From an uncultured Sphingomonadaceae bacterium (GTDB lineage: Bacteria > Pseudomonadota > Alphaproteobacteria > Sphingomonadales > Sphingomonadaceae): 25,523 nt of DNA. Made by a program: the position numbers and the translations under genes. The notes under the pieces were generated by a model that worked only from the letters and a program-made list of their open reading frames with translations, had not been told where the DNA came from and searched no databases. Below are positions 1 to 8,027 of the stretch, one piece after another. Location: NCBI GenBank assembly GCA_946479505.1, contig CAMLGC010000035.1, forward strand, positions 1 through 25,523. Direction: 5' to 3'. The first letter of the stretch is position 1. Every line of letters begins with the position of its first letter.

Positions 1-82
1 CCCGACTCACCCATTGCGCAAGCCCGAAAATAAAAACCGCGTAAACAATCACGACGATCAGATCGATGGTGGCGAGTTTCAT
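1..82 (-). CDS. Sodium/solute symporter (SSS/SLC5 family), N-terminal fragment
   Basis: Only the first 27 codons lie in the window; the gene runs off the left edge. The peptide starts MKLATIDLIVVIVYAVFIFG and continues LAQWVSR. A first membrane helix followed by the AQWVSR stretch is what I know from the start of sodium/sugar (SglT-like) symporters of the SLC5 family in Bacteroidota and sphingomonads. A GGAGAG ribosome-binding site lies 7 bases upstream of the ATG. The family imports sugars or similar solutes with Na+ across the inner membrane. It is divergent from the TonB-dependent receptor gene, which fits a shared sugar-uptake locus. The family call rests on a short fragment, so the substrate cannot be given. 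Confidence 0.7.
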   Translation of the reverse strand, partial: MKLATIDLIVVIVYAVFIFGLAQWVSR

Positions 83-660
83 GCAATGCTCTCCGTGGCC
101 ACGCAGCTATTCCGGTGTCGGCCGCCAGCGCGTGTCCGTGCCGTCCCCATTTTCCGAAGAACCGTGCGGTACGTTGATTGTCCTCACGCACGACGTCCCC
201 GATTGTTCGGCTGCGTATATAAATCGTATTTAATTGTCAAAAGGCTCTCCAAGGTACCTGCGCACAACGATACGAAGCGGTAAAGCGAACCCTGCGAGGC
301 ACCTGCTCGCTCGCCCGCGACAGCGGCGTAAGGGCATCGCAAATCAGGGTTGCGAATCTCCGCAAACGCCTATACGAGATACTTATATGATAAATCGGCT
401 GGGGAAACGATCTACATAAAGCGTCGATGCGGCAGCGCCGAACCACCCGCGCTCAATCGCCCATTCGGCTCGGGCGAGAGATAGTTGCACTCTCATCAAT
501 AGCGAAAAAGCGCCATTTATTGGCAGGGTTTTTATTCCTGGGCGACCGTGTGCGCGGCCTCGGAAAGACTCTACGTGCGCTAAATTTAAGTTATCGTATA
601 AATGATGTGATTTGGGTATTAGGGCATACAGCCATTTTGATCATGGGGAGGACCTGTCAG
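83..660. promoter_or_regulatory. Divergent intergenic region between symporter and TonB receptor genes
   Basis: This 578-base stretch holds no convincing gene. It is clearly more AT-rich than its surroundings, notably near 205-240, 365-420 and 505-640, as expected for promoters of the two divergent genes. A small inverted repeat, TTGCG-N6-CGCAA, occupies 350-365, and TATA-like sequence follows at 371-395. The motif ATCGTATTTAA (near 221) recurs in similar form as ATCGTATAAAT (near 594). I could not assign -35/-10 boxes or an operator with confidence. The downstream receptor frame is open back to 427, but that part looks non-coding in composition. Confidence 0.4.
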
Positions 661-3414
661 ATGATTTCGAGAAATTTGATGCTTTGCGCATGTTCGGCTC
701 TGGCGATGGGCACCGTCGCCACCGCTGCGCATGCCCAAACGACCGATCAGGCGTCGGCGGACAGCGAGCAAAGCGCTTCCGGTCAGGAGCAGGGCGTTGC
801 CCACGAGATCGTCGTCACCGGCATACGTCAGTCGCTCGCAAAAGCGCAGGCGATCAAGAAGAATTCCGCAAACGTGGTCGATTCGATCGTCGCCGACGAC
901 ATCGGCAAGTTTCCCGACCGCACCGTTGCCGCCGCGCTGCAGCGCGTCCCCGGTGTCCAGGTAACGGTCGGCAACAACAACGAGATCGTCAATCCGATCA
1001 TCCGCGGCCTGGGCGACATTCTTACGACGCTCGACGGGCGCGAGATCTTCACCGGTACCGGCCGCGGCTTTTCCTATCAGGATCTGCCCGCCGAAGCCTT
1101 GGCAGGCGCCGACGTCTACAAATCCAACTCCGCAAACCTGATCGAGGGCGGCGTCGCCGGCACGATCGACCTTCGCCTTCACAAGCCGTTCGACTTCGAC
1201 GACTTCACCCTCGCGCTGAATGGCAAGGCGACCTACACGCGCAATACCCATGCGGTAAATCCCACGCTGGGCATGCTCATTTCAGATCGGTTCGATACCG
1301 GAATGGGCGAAATGGGCGTGCTGCTCGACCTGTCCTATGCGCATAATCAGTTCGATCGGCCCATTGCCTTCAACTGCGACTTCCGCAGCGGAACGCAGGG
1401 GCCTCCCGGAGCAGCGGGCGTCGTGGCGCCGACCTGCGTCGGGGGGCTCAATCAGGAAGGCGAATATGAAAGGCCGCAGGCGAACGCGGCGTTCCAGTGG
1501 CGCGCCTCGGACAATCTCGAGCTCTATGCCAACGGGCTCTACACCGCCTACCGTTCGAAATGGGCGAGCGAGTTCCTGATCGACGACGTCTTCGGCGGCG
1601 CCTTCAGCAACGTCGTGGCGACCGATAATTGCCAGGACTACAGCGTCAATGCGCCCGGCTTCTACGATCCTGCCGGAGTGACCCAGAACCTGTGCACGGT
1701 GAAGTCGTTCACCTCGACGGGGCACGGCGGCTTCACCAGCACGCAGGCGCATGACGATCATACCGACATCTATGTGGTTTCGGGCGGCGCGAAGTGGAAC
1801 AGCGGCGCCCTCTCGTTGGCCGCAGACCTGTCCTATCAGCACTCGCTGATTCGAAATCAGAACTTCATTCTCGACATCTTCAAGGCCGGAAATCCGATCA
1901 TCACCGACGTCATCGACGTCAACCGGGATGGCGGCACGGTCTACACCGACACCGCCAACGGACTGGGCGATCCGACCGACTTCGCGCTGTCGCCGCTCAA
2001 TCAGGACAATATCCGCGATACCGGCAGCGAATTCGCGGCTAAGCTCGACGGCATCTATTCGGTCGGCGGCATCATCGACGAGTTGCAATTCGGCGGCCGC
2101 TACGCCGATCATTCGGCCCGGCACCGACAATCTCTCGGCGGAACCAATTCGGCCGGCGGCAGGCCGATCACCGACGTCCCATTCCTGGGCGCGGGCTTCC
2201 TGGTTCACGCCGGCGGCATTCCCACGGTCAACGACGGCTTCGGCGTTATCGTGCCCAACCAGGACCAATTGCGCGATCGCGACATCCAGGATCAGCTACG
2301 CGCCTTGTACGGACTGGATTCGGGCTTTCCCGATTTCACGCCCGATCGCTCGTTCGACGCGAACGAGAAAACCTATGCTGCCTATGGGCAGGTCAAATAC
2401 GATGTTCCGCTCAGCGGCGCGATGTCGGTCGATGGTCTGATCGGCCTGCGCTATACCCGCACCGATCGGTCGATCGGCGGGGCTGCGTTCGTCACGCCGG
2501 CACCCACCGATACCGACCCGAGTCCGGCGCCGGTGCTGACCCCGTTCAATGCCGAGACGAGCGACGACATCTTCCTGCCCAACGCCAGCGCGCGCCTTCA
2601 GTTCGGCGGCGGGCTGCAAGCGCGCTTCAACTATGCGAAGACGATCGCACGGCCGAGCTTCGGCAGCCTCAACCCGGGGCTGAGCTATCTGATCTCGACC
2701 AACATTCTGATCTTGCCGGCGGGATCCGGCGGCAACCCCGATTTGCGGCCGCAGAAGTCCGATGGCTATGATGCGACGCTCGAATATTATTTCGCCGAAG
2801 CCGGGTTTGTCGCGATCGGCGGCTATTACAAGAACATCACCGATCGCGTGATCAGCCAGAGCCAGGTCGAGACGATCAACGGGTTTGACTACAACATCAC
2901 GCGGCCCCGCAACGTCGGCAAGGTTACGCTCAAGGGCATCGAGGTTAGCGGCCAGGCGTTCTTCGACTTCCTTCCCGGTGCACTGAGCGGCCTGGGCGTG
3001 TTCGGCAACTTCACGCTCGCCGACAGCGAGATCAAGGAGGACGTCGACCCGCGGCTGATCGGCCGGGAAATCCAGGGCGTTTCGCGCTATAACTACAATA
3101 TCGGCGGCCTGTATGAAAAATACGGGGTCACGGCGCGCGTCGTCTACACGCATCGCTCGGGCTATTACGACCAAATCTACGGCGGCACGACGGTGCGGCC
3201 GGTCGGCGAGTCGCTGGTGCTGAACGGCGTGCGGCCCAACGGCCGTCTCGATGCCAGCATCAGCCTCGAATTCCAGCCAGGCGTCACATTGTCGCTCGAC
3301 GGGACCAACCTCACCAATGCGAAGTACCGCAGCTATTACGGCGATCCGCAGTTCCCGCGCGACACACGGTTCGACGACGCGACCTATTCCCTCGGCGTGC
3401 GCATGACCTTTTAG
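661..3414 (+). CDS. TonB-dependent receptor
   Basis: Outer-membrane active transporter of 917 residues, probably for an oligosaccharide given its neighbours. I chose the ATG at 661 because GGGGAGGA lies just upstream and because it gives a clean signal peptide ending AHA|Q near residue 25. The frame is open back to 427, but that extension has no signal-like start. After the signal comes EIVVTGIRQSL, then the plug domain with KFPDRTVAAALQRVPGVQV, IIRGLG and EGGVAGTIDLR, then a long beta-barrel rich in Tyr, Asn and Gly. The barrel ends in the terminal Phe of VRMTF needed for outer-membrane assembly. The plug sequence matches the Xanthomonas/Caulobacter type of TonB receptor. No FecR/sigma signalling partner is nearby. 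The family is very sure; the substrate is unknown. Confidence 0.95.
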   Translation: MISRNLMLCACSALAMGTVATAAHAQTTDQASADSEQSASGQEQGVAHEIVVTGIRQSLAKAQAIKKNSANVVDSIVADDIGKFPDRTVAAALQRVPGVQVTVGNNNEIVNPIIRGLGDILTTLDGREIFTGTGRGFSYQDLPAEALAGADVYKSNSANLIEGGVAGTIDLRLHKPFDFDDFTLALNGKATYTRNTHAVNPTLGMLISDRFDTGMGEMGVLLDLSYAHNQFDRPIAFNCDFRSGTQGPPGAAGVVAPTCVGGLNQEGEYERPQANAAFQWRASDNLELYANGLYTAYRSKWASEFLIDDVFGGAFSNVVATDNCQDYSVNAPGFYDPAGVTQNLCTVKSFTSTGHGGFTSTQAHDDHTDIYVVSGGAKWNSGALSLAADLSYQHSLIRNQNFILDIFKAGNPIITDVIDVNRDGGTVYTDTANGLGDPTDFALSPLNQDNIRDTGSEFAAKLDGIYSVGGIIDELQFGGRYADHSARHRQSLGGTNSAGGRPITDVPFLGAGFLVHAGGIPTVNDGFGVIVPNQDQLRDRDIQDQLRALYGLDSGFPDFTPDRSFDANEKTYAAYGQVKYDVPLSGAMSVDGLIGLRYTRTDRSIGGAAFVTPAPTDTDPSPAPVLTPFNAETSDDIFLPNASARLQFGGGLQARFNYAKTIARPSFGSLNPGLSYLISTNILILPAGSGGNPDLRPQKSDGYDATLEYYFAEAGFVAIGGYYKNITDRVISQSQVETINGFDYNITRPRNVGKVTLKGIEVSGQAFFDFLPGALSGLGVFGNFTLADSEIKEDVDPRLIGREIQGVSRYNYNIGGLYEKYGVTARVVYTHRSGYYDQIYGGTTVRPVGESLVLNGVRPNGRLDASISLEFQPGVTLSLDGTNLTNAKYRSYYGDPQFPRDTRFDDATYSLGVRMTF

Positions 3415-3490
3415 GGTACGCTCGCCCTGCCACGTCAGCGCCGAAACCTTCCCCCTCGGCCTGAAGCACCTGGCGACGGGCAGTTCCTAA

Positions 3491-3510
3491 GGACGGTCCG
3501 TCGCTTTTTT
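3491..3510 (+). terminator. Possible weak hairpin plus T-run between receptor and propeller genes
   Basis: GACGGTCCGTC can form a short 4-bp stem with a 3-base loop and is followed by six T residues. This could be a weak terminator or attenuator after the receptor gene, lowering expression of the downstream secreted protein. The stem is short and I am not confident. Confidence 0.22.
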
Positions 3511-3524
3511 CGGGAGCGGAATGT

Positions 3525-4550
3525 ATGCGTTTTCGTATTTTTCGATCCATGGCGCTTGCGTTCGCGGCGTTGACAATCTGCGGCTCGGCAATGGCCCAGA
3601 CCCAGCCGACCGCCGCCGCCGGGACCTATGTCAATCCGCAAAAGGCCTATCTCTTCGCGCACATGAAGACGGGCCATTACGGCGTTTTGTACTACGCGGT
3701 CAGCCGCGATGGACTTTACTGGACCGAGCTCAATGACGGTCAGCCGGTTTCGAGCGATTATCACGGCCACGCCTCGATCGCGAAGGGCCCCGACGGGCGC
3801 TATTATCTGGTCGGCAACAAGAGCGACGACGATCCGCTGATTCGATTCTGGGTGTCCAACGACCTGATCCATTGGGAGCCGTACGGCACCTACGAACCCA
3901 ATCTCCGCTTGGCCGCCGGCCTCGCGCATCCGCTTCAGAAGATCGGCGCGCCCAAACTCTATTTCGACGAGCCGTCGCAGCGATTCCTGCTGACCTGGCA
4001 CACCCCGAACGTGCCGGGCTCGCCGACCGACCCCGAGCGCTATTGGGAAAGCCAGCGCACGCTCTACGTCACCTCGCCCGATCTGAAGACCTTCTCCAAG
4101 CCGCCGAAGCGCCTGTTCGATTGGGAAATGGCCACGATCGACACGATCATCCAGCCCAATCCCGAAGGCGGCTATTGCGCCATTCTGAAGGACGAGCGAT
4201 ACCCGTCTTATGATTGGCCGACCGGCAAGACGGTGCGGATCACCTGCGCCGATGCGATGCTCGGGCCCTATCCCACGCCCGGGCCGTCGATCAGCCCCAA
4301 TTTCCGCGAAGCGCCGACCCTGATCCGGTCGCCCGATGGCGCCGACTGGTTCCTTTACTACGAGCAATATGCCGGTACGAGCTACGGCCTGTCGAAAGCC
4401 CCCCGGCTGGAAGGGCCTTGGGTTCAGATGTCCGGCAATAGCGGCGTTCCCGAGTGGAATCGGTACGATGTTCCCGAATGCACACGCCACGGATCGTTGA
4501 TCGAGATTACCCGCGCCCAATACGACAGGCTGGTAGCGGCGTTCAAATGA
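3525..4550 (+). CDS. Secreted GH43-like five-bladed beta-propeller protein
   Basis: A 341-residue protein with a signal peptide ending AMA|Q near residue 24, so periplasmic or exported. GGGAG at 3512-3516 supports the start. Repeating features such as YYAVSRDGLYWTELNDG, GPDGRYYLVGNK, WVSNDLIHWEPYG, LYFDEPSQRFLLTWH and TSPDLKTFS are typical of glycoside hydrolase family 43 or related arabinanase/xylosidase-like propellers. The family uses an Asp base, an Asp pKa modulator and a Glu acid. Candidates for the last two are Asp206 (in ATIDTIIQ) and Glu262 (in REAPTLIR). Where relatives I remember carry RDPSI, this protein has GHASI (Ala83), so the base may be missing. It follows the TonB receptor and precedes a FadR-type regulator, fitting a sugar-use locus. 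The substrate is unknown. Confidence 0.75.
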   Translation: MRFRIFRSMALAFAALTICGSAMAQTQPTAAAGTYVNPQKAYLFAHMKTGHYGVLYYAVSRDGLYWTELNDGQPVSSDYHGHASIAKGPDGRYYLVGNKSDDDPLIRFWVSNDLIHWEPYGTYEPNLRLAAGLAHPLQKIGAPKLYFDEPSQRFLLTWHTPNVPGSPTDPERYWESQRTLYVTSPDLKTFSKPPKRLFDWEMATIDTIIQPNPEGGYCAILKDERYPSYDWPTGKTVRITCADAMLGPYPTPGPSISPNFREAPTLIRSPDGADWFLYYEQYAGTSYGLSKAPRLEGPWVQMSGNSGVPEWNRYDVPECTRHGSLIEITRAQYDRLVAAFK

Positions 4551-4787
4551 GTGTTGCCCGGACAGCACCCGACGGATCGGGAATGCTCGACGAAAGCCGG
4601 ATGCACAGGAGCACCGTATTCACGATCCGGCCTCGCAGGCTTCCTCCTCCTCCTCCTGCTCATATACATGGCGCAAGGCATTCGCTTCAGTTCGGATTGC
4701 GTATTTTCCCGTTGTTCCAAGTCGGGCATCCGGCTGCACAAGAAGGTATCGAGACGAGAATATTTCTTGAACATCCGCGCAGAGCGA
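4551..4787 (+). promoter_or_regulatory. Leader/promoter region of the FadR-type regulator gene
   Basis: These 237 bases separate the propeller gene from the regulator. The regulator frame stays open through them, but the translation lacks any domain and the composition becomes more mixed. An inverted repeat, GCCGGAT (4596-4602) with ATCCGGC (4625-4631), could be a hairpin after the propeller gene or an operator. A TCC triplet run lies near 4641-4658. FadR-family genes are often autoregulated, so an operator here would be expected, but I cannot point to a proven one. Confidence 0.3.
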
Positions 4788-5513
4788 ATGCCAATGGTTG
4801 AGCCCGATCCGACGGAGGTTCGTATCCAGCTCGGCCGCAATCTCACCTACGGTATGCTCGACGCGTTGGGCCGGTCGATCGTGATCGGCGCCTATGACGG
4901 TCGACCGTTCCCCACCGAGGCGGAACTCGCCAAACAACACGGCGTAAGCCGGTCGGTGACACGCGAGGCGGTCAAGATGCTGACGGCCAAGGGGCTGCTC
5001 AGCGCACGCCCCCGTCAGGGAACGATCGTTCAACCGTCGAGCTCATGGAGCCTGTTCGATACCGATGTGCTTCATTGGCTGCTCGAGCGCAAATTCTCGG
5101 TCGAGCTTCTGAAACAGTTCACCGAATTGCGCGTCGCGATCGAACCCGAAGCCGCGGCGCTTGCCGCCGCGCGTGCAGACGACGGCGATCTCCGGGCGAT
5201 CGATGCTGGATTGGAGCGGATGACGGCGGCCGAACTGGGGTTCGACGACGCGCTCGACGCCGACATCGCCTTTCACGTGGCGGTGCTGCGCGCCTCGGGC
5301 AATCCCTTCTACGTCCAGTTCCGCGATGTCGTAGCGACCGCGCTCAGGAGCTCGATCCGTTTCACCAATCGCATCAAGGGCCGTCCGGCGAGCGTCGCCG
5401 ACCATGGTGCGGTTCGCAATGCGATCGTGCGACATGACCCCGACGCCGCCCGCCATGCGATGCACCAGATCATCGGCGACGTGCTCGGCCTGATCGACAC
5501 CGGGAAAGCCTAG
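4788..5513 (+). CDS. FadR-type GntR-family transcriptional regulator
   Basis: DNA-binding repressor or activator of 241 residues. Residues 18-85 form a winged helix-turn-helix with FPTEAELAKQHGVSRSVTREA and GLLSARPRQGTIV. Residues 105-232 form the helical FCD ligand-binding domain, with likely metal ligands Asp159 and His163 (DADIAFH), His206 (ADHGAVRNAI) and His223 or His226 (ARHAMHQII). The pattern resembles DgoR-like regulators of sugar-acid metabolism. The start is uncertain: ATG at 4788 is used, with ATG 4794 and TTG 4767 as alternatives and no strong ribosome-binding site for any of them. It probably controls the adjacent receptor/propeller/symporter genes, with a sugar or sugar acid as ligand; this is inference from position. 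Confidence 0.88.
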   Translation: MPMVEPDPTEVRIQLGRNLTYGMLDALGRSIVIGAYDGRPFPTEAELAKQHGVSRSVTREAVKMLTAKGLLSARPRQGTIVQPSSSWSLFDTDVLHWLLERKFSVELLKQFTELRVAIEPEAAALAAARADDGDLRAIDAGLERMTAAELGFDDALDADIAFHVAVLRASGNPFYVQFRDVVATALRSSIRFTNRIKGRPASVADHGAVRNAIVRHDPDAARHAMHQIIGDVLGLIDTGKA

Positions 5514-5600
5514 CTGCATAGTTCGTGACGTGATCGCCGTGGAACACGACCGTGGTCGAGCGGTTCGATTGAGGAGCGGTCACGATCGGACGCGAGCCAG

Positions 5601-6338
5601 ATGACCTGGAATCCCTATTGCGGCATCGCACCCACGCCTGCCGAGCTCATCGGTCGCTGGAACGTCGACCCGTGGCTGCTGGCCGCGTTGCTTGCCGTCG
5701 CATTCACCCATGTTCGAGCGACAGGCGGTTTGGCGCCCCGGCGGCGGCGCGCGTTCGGTGCGGCATTCGCGCTGGCGCTGATCCTGTTCGTGTCGCCGCT
5801 CTGCGCGCTGAGCTCGGCGTTGTTTTCAGCGCGTGTCGTCCATCACGTTCTTCTCACCGCGCTCGTCGCGCCGCTCTTCGTGACGAGCCTGCCGCGTGAG
5901 CGGCTGCGCGTGCCCGGGGGACTGGTGCTGTGGACGGCGGCGCAGGCAATGCTGTTTTGGCTCTGGCACGCGCCGCCCGTCTATGCATGGGCGCTGTCGA
6001 GCGACGCCGCCTATTGGCTGATGCAGGCGAGCCTGCTGCTGAGCGCGATGGGGTTTTGGGCGGCGCTGCGGCGGGTCGAGGCGCCCGCGGCGGTGCTCGG
6101 CCTGCTCGCGACGATGGTGCAGATGGGGCTGCTCGGTGCGCTCATCACCTTTGCCGGCACGCCGCTCTACGCGCCGCATTTCCTTACCACGACTCCGTGG
6201 GGATTGTCCGCGCTTCAGGACCAGCAGCTTGCCGGGCTGGTGATGTGGGTGCCGGGCGCGGGCTTCTATCTCGCGGCCGCCTTGTTCCTGCTCAACCGCT
6301 GGATGGACGGTGAGAGCCGCGCCGTGCCCGCGCGATGA
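5601..6338 (+). CDS. ctaG: Cytochrome c oxidase assembly factor, Caa3_CtaG type
   Basis: Integral membrane protein of 245 residues with about six or seven hydrophobic helices. The N-terminal stretch YCGIAPTPAELIGRWNVDPW, and the helices with HHVLLTALVAPLF and MLFWLWHAPPVYAWAL, are typical of the Caa3_CtaG family. Members help assemble caa3-type cytochrome oxidases, probably through copper delivery; this is not the Cox11-type protein that is sometimes also called CtaG. It begins the oxidase cluster, 87 bases after the regulator gene, and its stop overlaps the start of the b561 gene by four bases (ATGA), so the two are co-translated. The caa3-type subunit II downstream agrees with the assignment. 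Confidence 0.88.
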   Translation: MTWNPYCGIAPTPAELIGRWNVDPWLLAALLAVAFTHVRATGGLAPRRRRAFGAAFALALILFVSPLCALSSALFSARVVHHVLLTALVAPLFVTSLPRERLRVPGGLVLWTAAQAMLFWLWHAPPVYAWALSSDAAYWLMQASLLLSAMGFWAALRRVEAPAAVLGLLATMVQMGLLGALITFAGTPLYAPHFLTTTPWGLSALQDQQLAGLVMWVPGAGFYLAAALFLLNRWMDGESRAVPAR

Positions 6339-7006
6339 TCGAGCGGCTGCGCGCCTGGGCGAGGGTCTATGCCGACGATGATCGCTACACGCCCGTCGGC
6401 GTGGCGTTCCATTGGGTGATGGCATTCCTCATTCTCTTTCAGCTCGCATGGGGCTGGCTCATGAGCACGCTGCCGGTCGGCGGCGACAAGATATGGGCGT
6501 TCGAAGTGCATAGCGCGGCGGGGCTGCCGATCCTGATGCTGGGCGCAGGCCGCTTCGTCTGGCGCGCGCTCATCCCCGGTCCCGTCAACGATGCCGACAA
6601 TCGCGGGTGGCGCTCGACGCTCGCCTATTCGGTCGAGTACGCCTTCTACGTCGCGTTCTTCGGGCTGCCGCTGAGCGGATGGATGATGTGGTCCTCGGTC
6701 GGCGAGCCGCAGCCGCTCTCATTCGCGGGAATGTTCCCGTGGCCGCTCGTGCCGCTCGGCAGGCTTCCCATGGGCATGCAGGCGATGATTCTCGACCTGG
6801 CCGAGGATGTGCATCTCGCGCTCATCATCGGGCTGCTCGTGCTTGTTCCCCTTCACGTTGCCGCGGCACTGAAGCATCATTTCTGGGATCGGAACGACGT
6901 GCTGCGCGGGATCCTTCCGGAAATTCCCGACGCGGAGAAGCCCCCGGGAGCCCGCCGGCATAGGCGGCGAGTGCTGCGATCTCGACAGGCGTCAGATGCC
7001 GGCTGA
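6335..7006 (+). CDS. Cytochrome b561 family protein
   Basis: Four-helix di-heme b membrane protein of 223 residues. Likely heme ligands are His26 (VAFHWVMA), His59 (FEVHSAAG), His160 (DVHLAL) and His174 (PLHVAAALKHHF). Bacterial b561 proteins exchange electrons between quinol and periplasmic acceptors such as c-type cytochromes. It overlaps the ctaG stop by four bases. The recognisable family sequence ends near residue 198 (RGILPEIP, about 6928); the remaining 25 residues are Arg-rich and lie antisense to the 3' end of the di-heme cytochrome gene. The tail looks like read-through after loss of a stop codon rather than part of the fold. Confidence 0.88.
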   Translation: MIERLRAWARVYADDDRYTPVGVAFHWVMAFLILFQLAWGWLMSTLPVGGDKIWAFEVHSAAGLPILMLGAGRFVWRALIPGPVNDADNRGWRSTLAYSVEYAFYVAFFGLPLSGWMMWSSVGEPQPLSFAGMFPWPLVPLGRLPMGMQAMILDLAEDVHLALIIGLLVLVPLHVAAALKHHFWDRNDVLRGILPEIPDAEKPPGARRHRRRVLRSRQASDAG

Positions 7007-7580
7007 TGTCGAGCATCACGTTGTCGGGATCATTGCGCCGTTCGCTGCGCCGCCAGGCGTGGAGCTGGGCGGCGAGATAGGCGGCGGGCTGCTGCGCGAG
7101 CGCGGGGTTGGCGAGGCCGCCACCCTCGCCGCGCAGGCCGTGGCATGTGGCGCAGGCGGGGAGATCGCGTGCGGGGTCGCCGCGGACGTAAAGCGCGGGG
7201 ACAGGCCTCGTGTCGGTATCAGCGGGGGGGAGCGGCATCGCCGCATAATAATGCGCGACCATCATCCTGTTGCGCGGCTTCAGGTGGCGCGCGATCGCCG
7301 ACATTTGCGGGTGACGCCGGGTGCCCGCCGCGAAATCGTCGAGCTGCTTGAGCAGATACCCCGCCTCGAGCCCCGCCAGCCGTGGCGCGCCCGCGCCGTT
7401 GCCCGCGCCATCGAGCCCGTGGCAGGTGAAGCATGCGTTTTGGGCGCCGCTCCCGCCGCCGCTCAGCGCCACCAGTTCGCCGGTGGCGGTGAACGCCTTC
7501 GCCGATTCGGGATCGGGCGTGCTGCACCCGTCGAGCATCAGCAGCAGTGCTGCGCCCCACAAACCCGATTTCCGGTCCAT
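6825..7580 (-). CDS. Di-heme c-type cytochrome lipoprotein (cytochrome c4-like)
   Basis: A 251-residue periplasmic electron carrier. The signal ends in a lipobox, LDGC with Cys19, so it is probably anchored to a membrane by lipid. Two heme-attachment motifs are present: CFTCH at 50-54 and CATCH at 143-147. Met93 (HPQMSAIARHLKP) and the Met in NVMLDISRHLTP are likely axial ligands. Two similar halves, each with a GLxGxG/RHL pattern, match the cytochrome c4 class. The folded part ends near residue 214 (AAYAGGLPGA, about 6939); a further 37-residue charged tail runs antisense into the b561 gene. It is divergent from the next cytochrome gene and convergent with b561. Its likely partner is the caa3 oxidase encoded alongside. 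Confidence 0.88.
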   Translation of the reverse strand: MDRKSGLWGAALLLMLDGCSTPDPESAKAFTATGELVALSGGGSGAQNACFTCHGLDGAGNGAGAPRLAGLEAGYLLKQLDDFAAGTRRHPQMSAIARHLKPRNRMMVAHYYAAMPLPPADTDTRPVPALYVRGDPARDLPACATCHGLRGEGGGLANPALAQQPAAYLAAQLHAWRRSERRNDPDNVMLDISRHLTPVEIAALAAYAGGLPGASPRREFPEGSRAARRSDPRNDASVPRQREGEQARAAR

Positions 7581-7632
7581 GGCCGGGGAACCGACGCGGC
7601 TTCGCGCTTGTTCCGGAAATCAGTTCCCGGCC
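7581..7632. repeat. Inverted repeat in the divergent cytochrome promoter region
   Basis: GGCCGGGGAAC (7581-7591) is matched by the inverted copy GTTCCCGGCC (7623-7632) with one base missing. A perfect 8-base palindrome, TTCCGGAA, sits between them at 7611-7618. The left arm touches the start codon of the minus-strand di-heme cytochrome; the right arm ends 22 bases before the TTG start of the plus-strand cytochrome. It could be an operator shared by both genes or a 5' hairpin in the leader RNA. Confidence 0.35.
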
Positions 7633-7654
7633 GTAACAAAAGGGGGATTGCCGC

Positions 7655-8026
7655 TTGGCCACGGTCCATGCCGTTCTATCGCTGCTCGTGCTCGTGGCGG
7701 CGTGCAAGCCGCCGCCCGACGAGCACCACGCCATGCCGCGCGCTGATCCAGCCGACGGGCGTGCGGTGATGGACCGCGTCGGCTGCGGAAGCTGCCATCG
7801 CGTCCCCGGCGTCTGGCCCGAGGGCGAGGTCGGGCCGCCGCTCGCGGGGTTCGCCGACCAGAGCCTGATCGCCGGGCGGTTGCCCAACCGGCCCGACGTG
7901 CTCGCGGCGTTCGTGCGCGATGCGCCTGCGCTGGTGCCCGGCTCGGCCATGCCGGCGATGCCGCTCAGCCCCGAGGAAGCGCGCGACGTTGCCGCCTATC
8001 TCTACACGCTCGAGGACGGGGGCTGA
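7655..8026 (+). CDS. Mono-heme c-type cytochrome lipoprotein
   Basis: Small periplasmic electron carrier of 123 residues. The start is a TTG at 7655, supported by AGGGGG eight bases upstream; a start further in would remove the signal peptide. The signal ends in a lipobox (VAAC, Cys17). One heme motif, CGSCH, is at 44-48, and Met in SAMPAMPLSPEEA is a likely axial ligand. It ends with the typical cytochrome c helix ARDVAAYLYTLED. The next gene, oxidase subunit II, starts one base after the stop, so the two are translationally linked. It probably passes electrons to the caa3 oxidase. Confidence 0.88.
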   Translation: MATVHAVLSLLVLVAACKPPPDEHHAMPRADPADGRAVMDRVGCGSCHRVPGVWPEGEVGPPLAGFADQSLIAGRLPNRPDVLAAFVRDAPALVPGSAMPAMPLSPEEARDVAAYLYTLEDGG

Positions 8027-8027
8027 C

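Noticed and set aside
234..446. Small overlapping open frames on both strands before the receptor gene
   Set aside because: Lie in the divergent promoter region, lack ribosome-binding sites and have no recognisable sequence.
427..660. N-terminal extension of the TonB receptor frame
   Set aside because: Ends just before a good ribosome-binding site and a typical signal peptide at 661; the extension has no signal character.
6996..7769. 257-codon plus-strand frame opposite the di-heme cytochrome
   Set aside because: Low-complexity Arg/Gly/Ala translation, runs through the divergent promoter and the next cytochrome gene; the minus strand carries two intact heme motifs.
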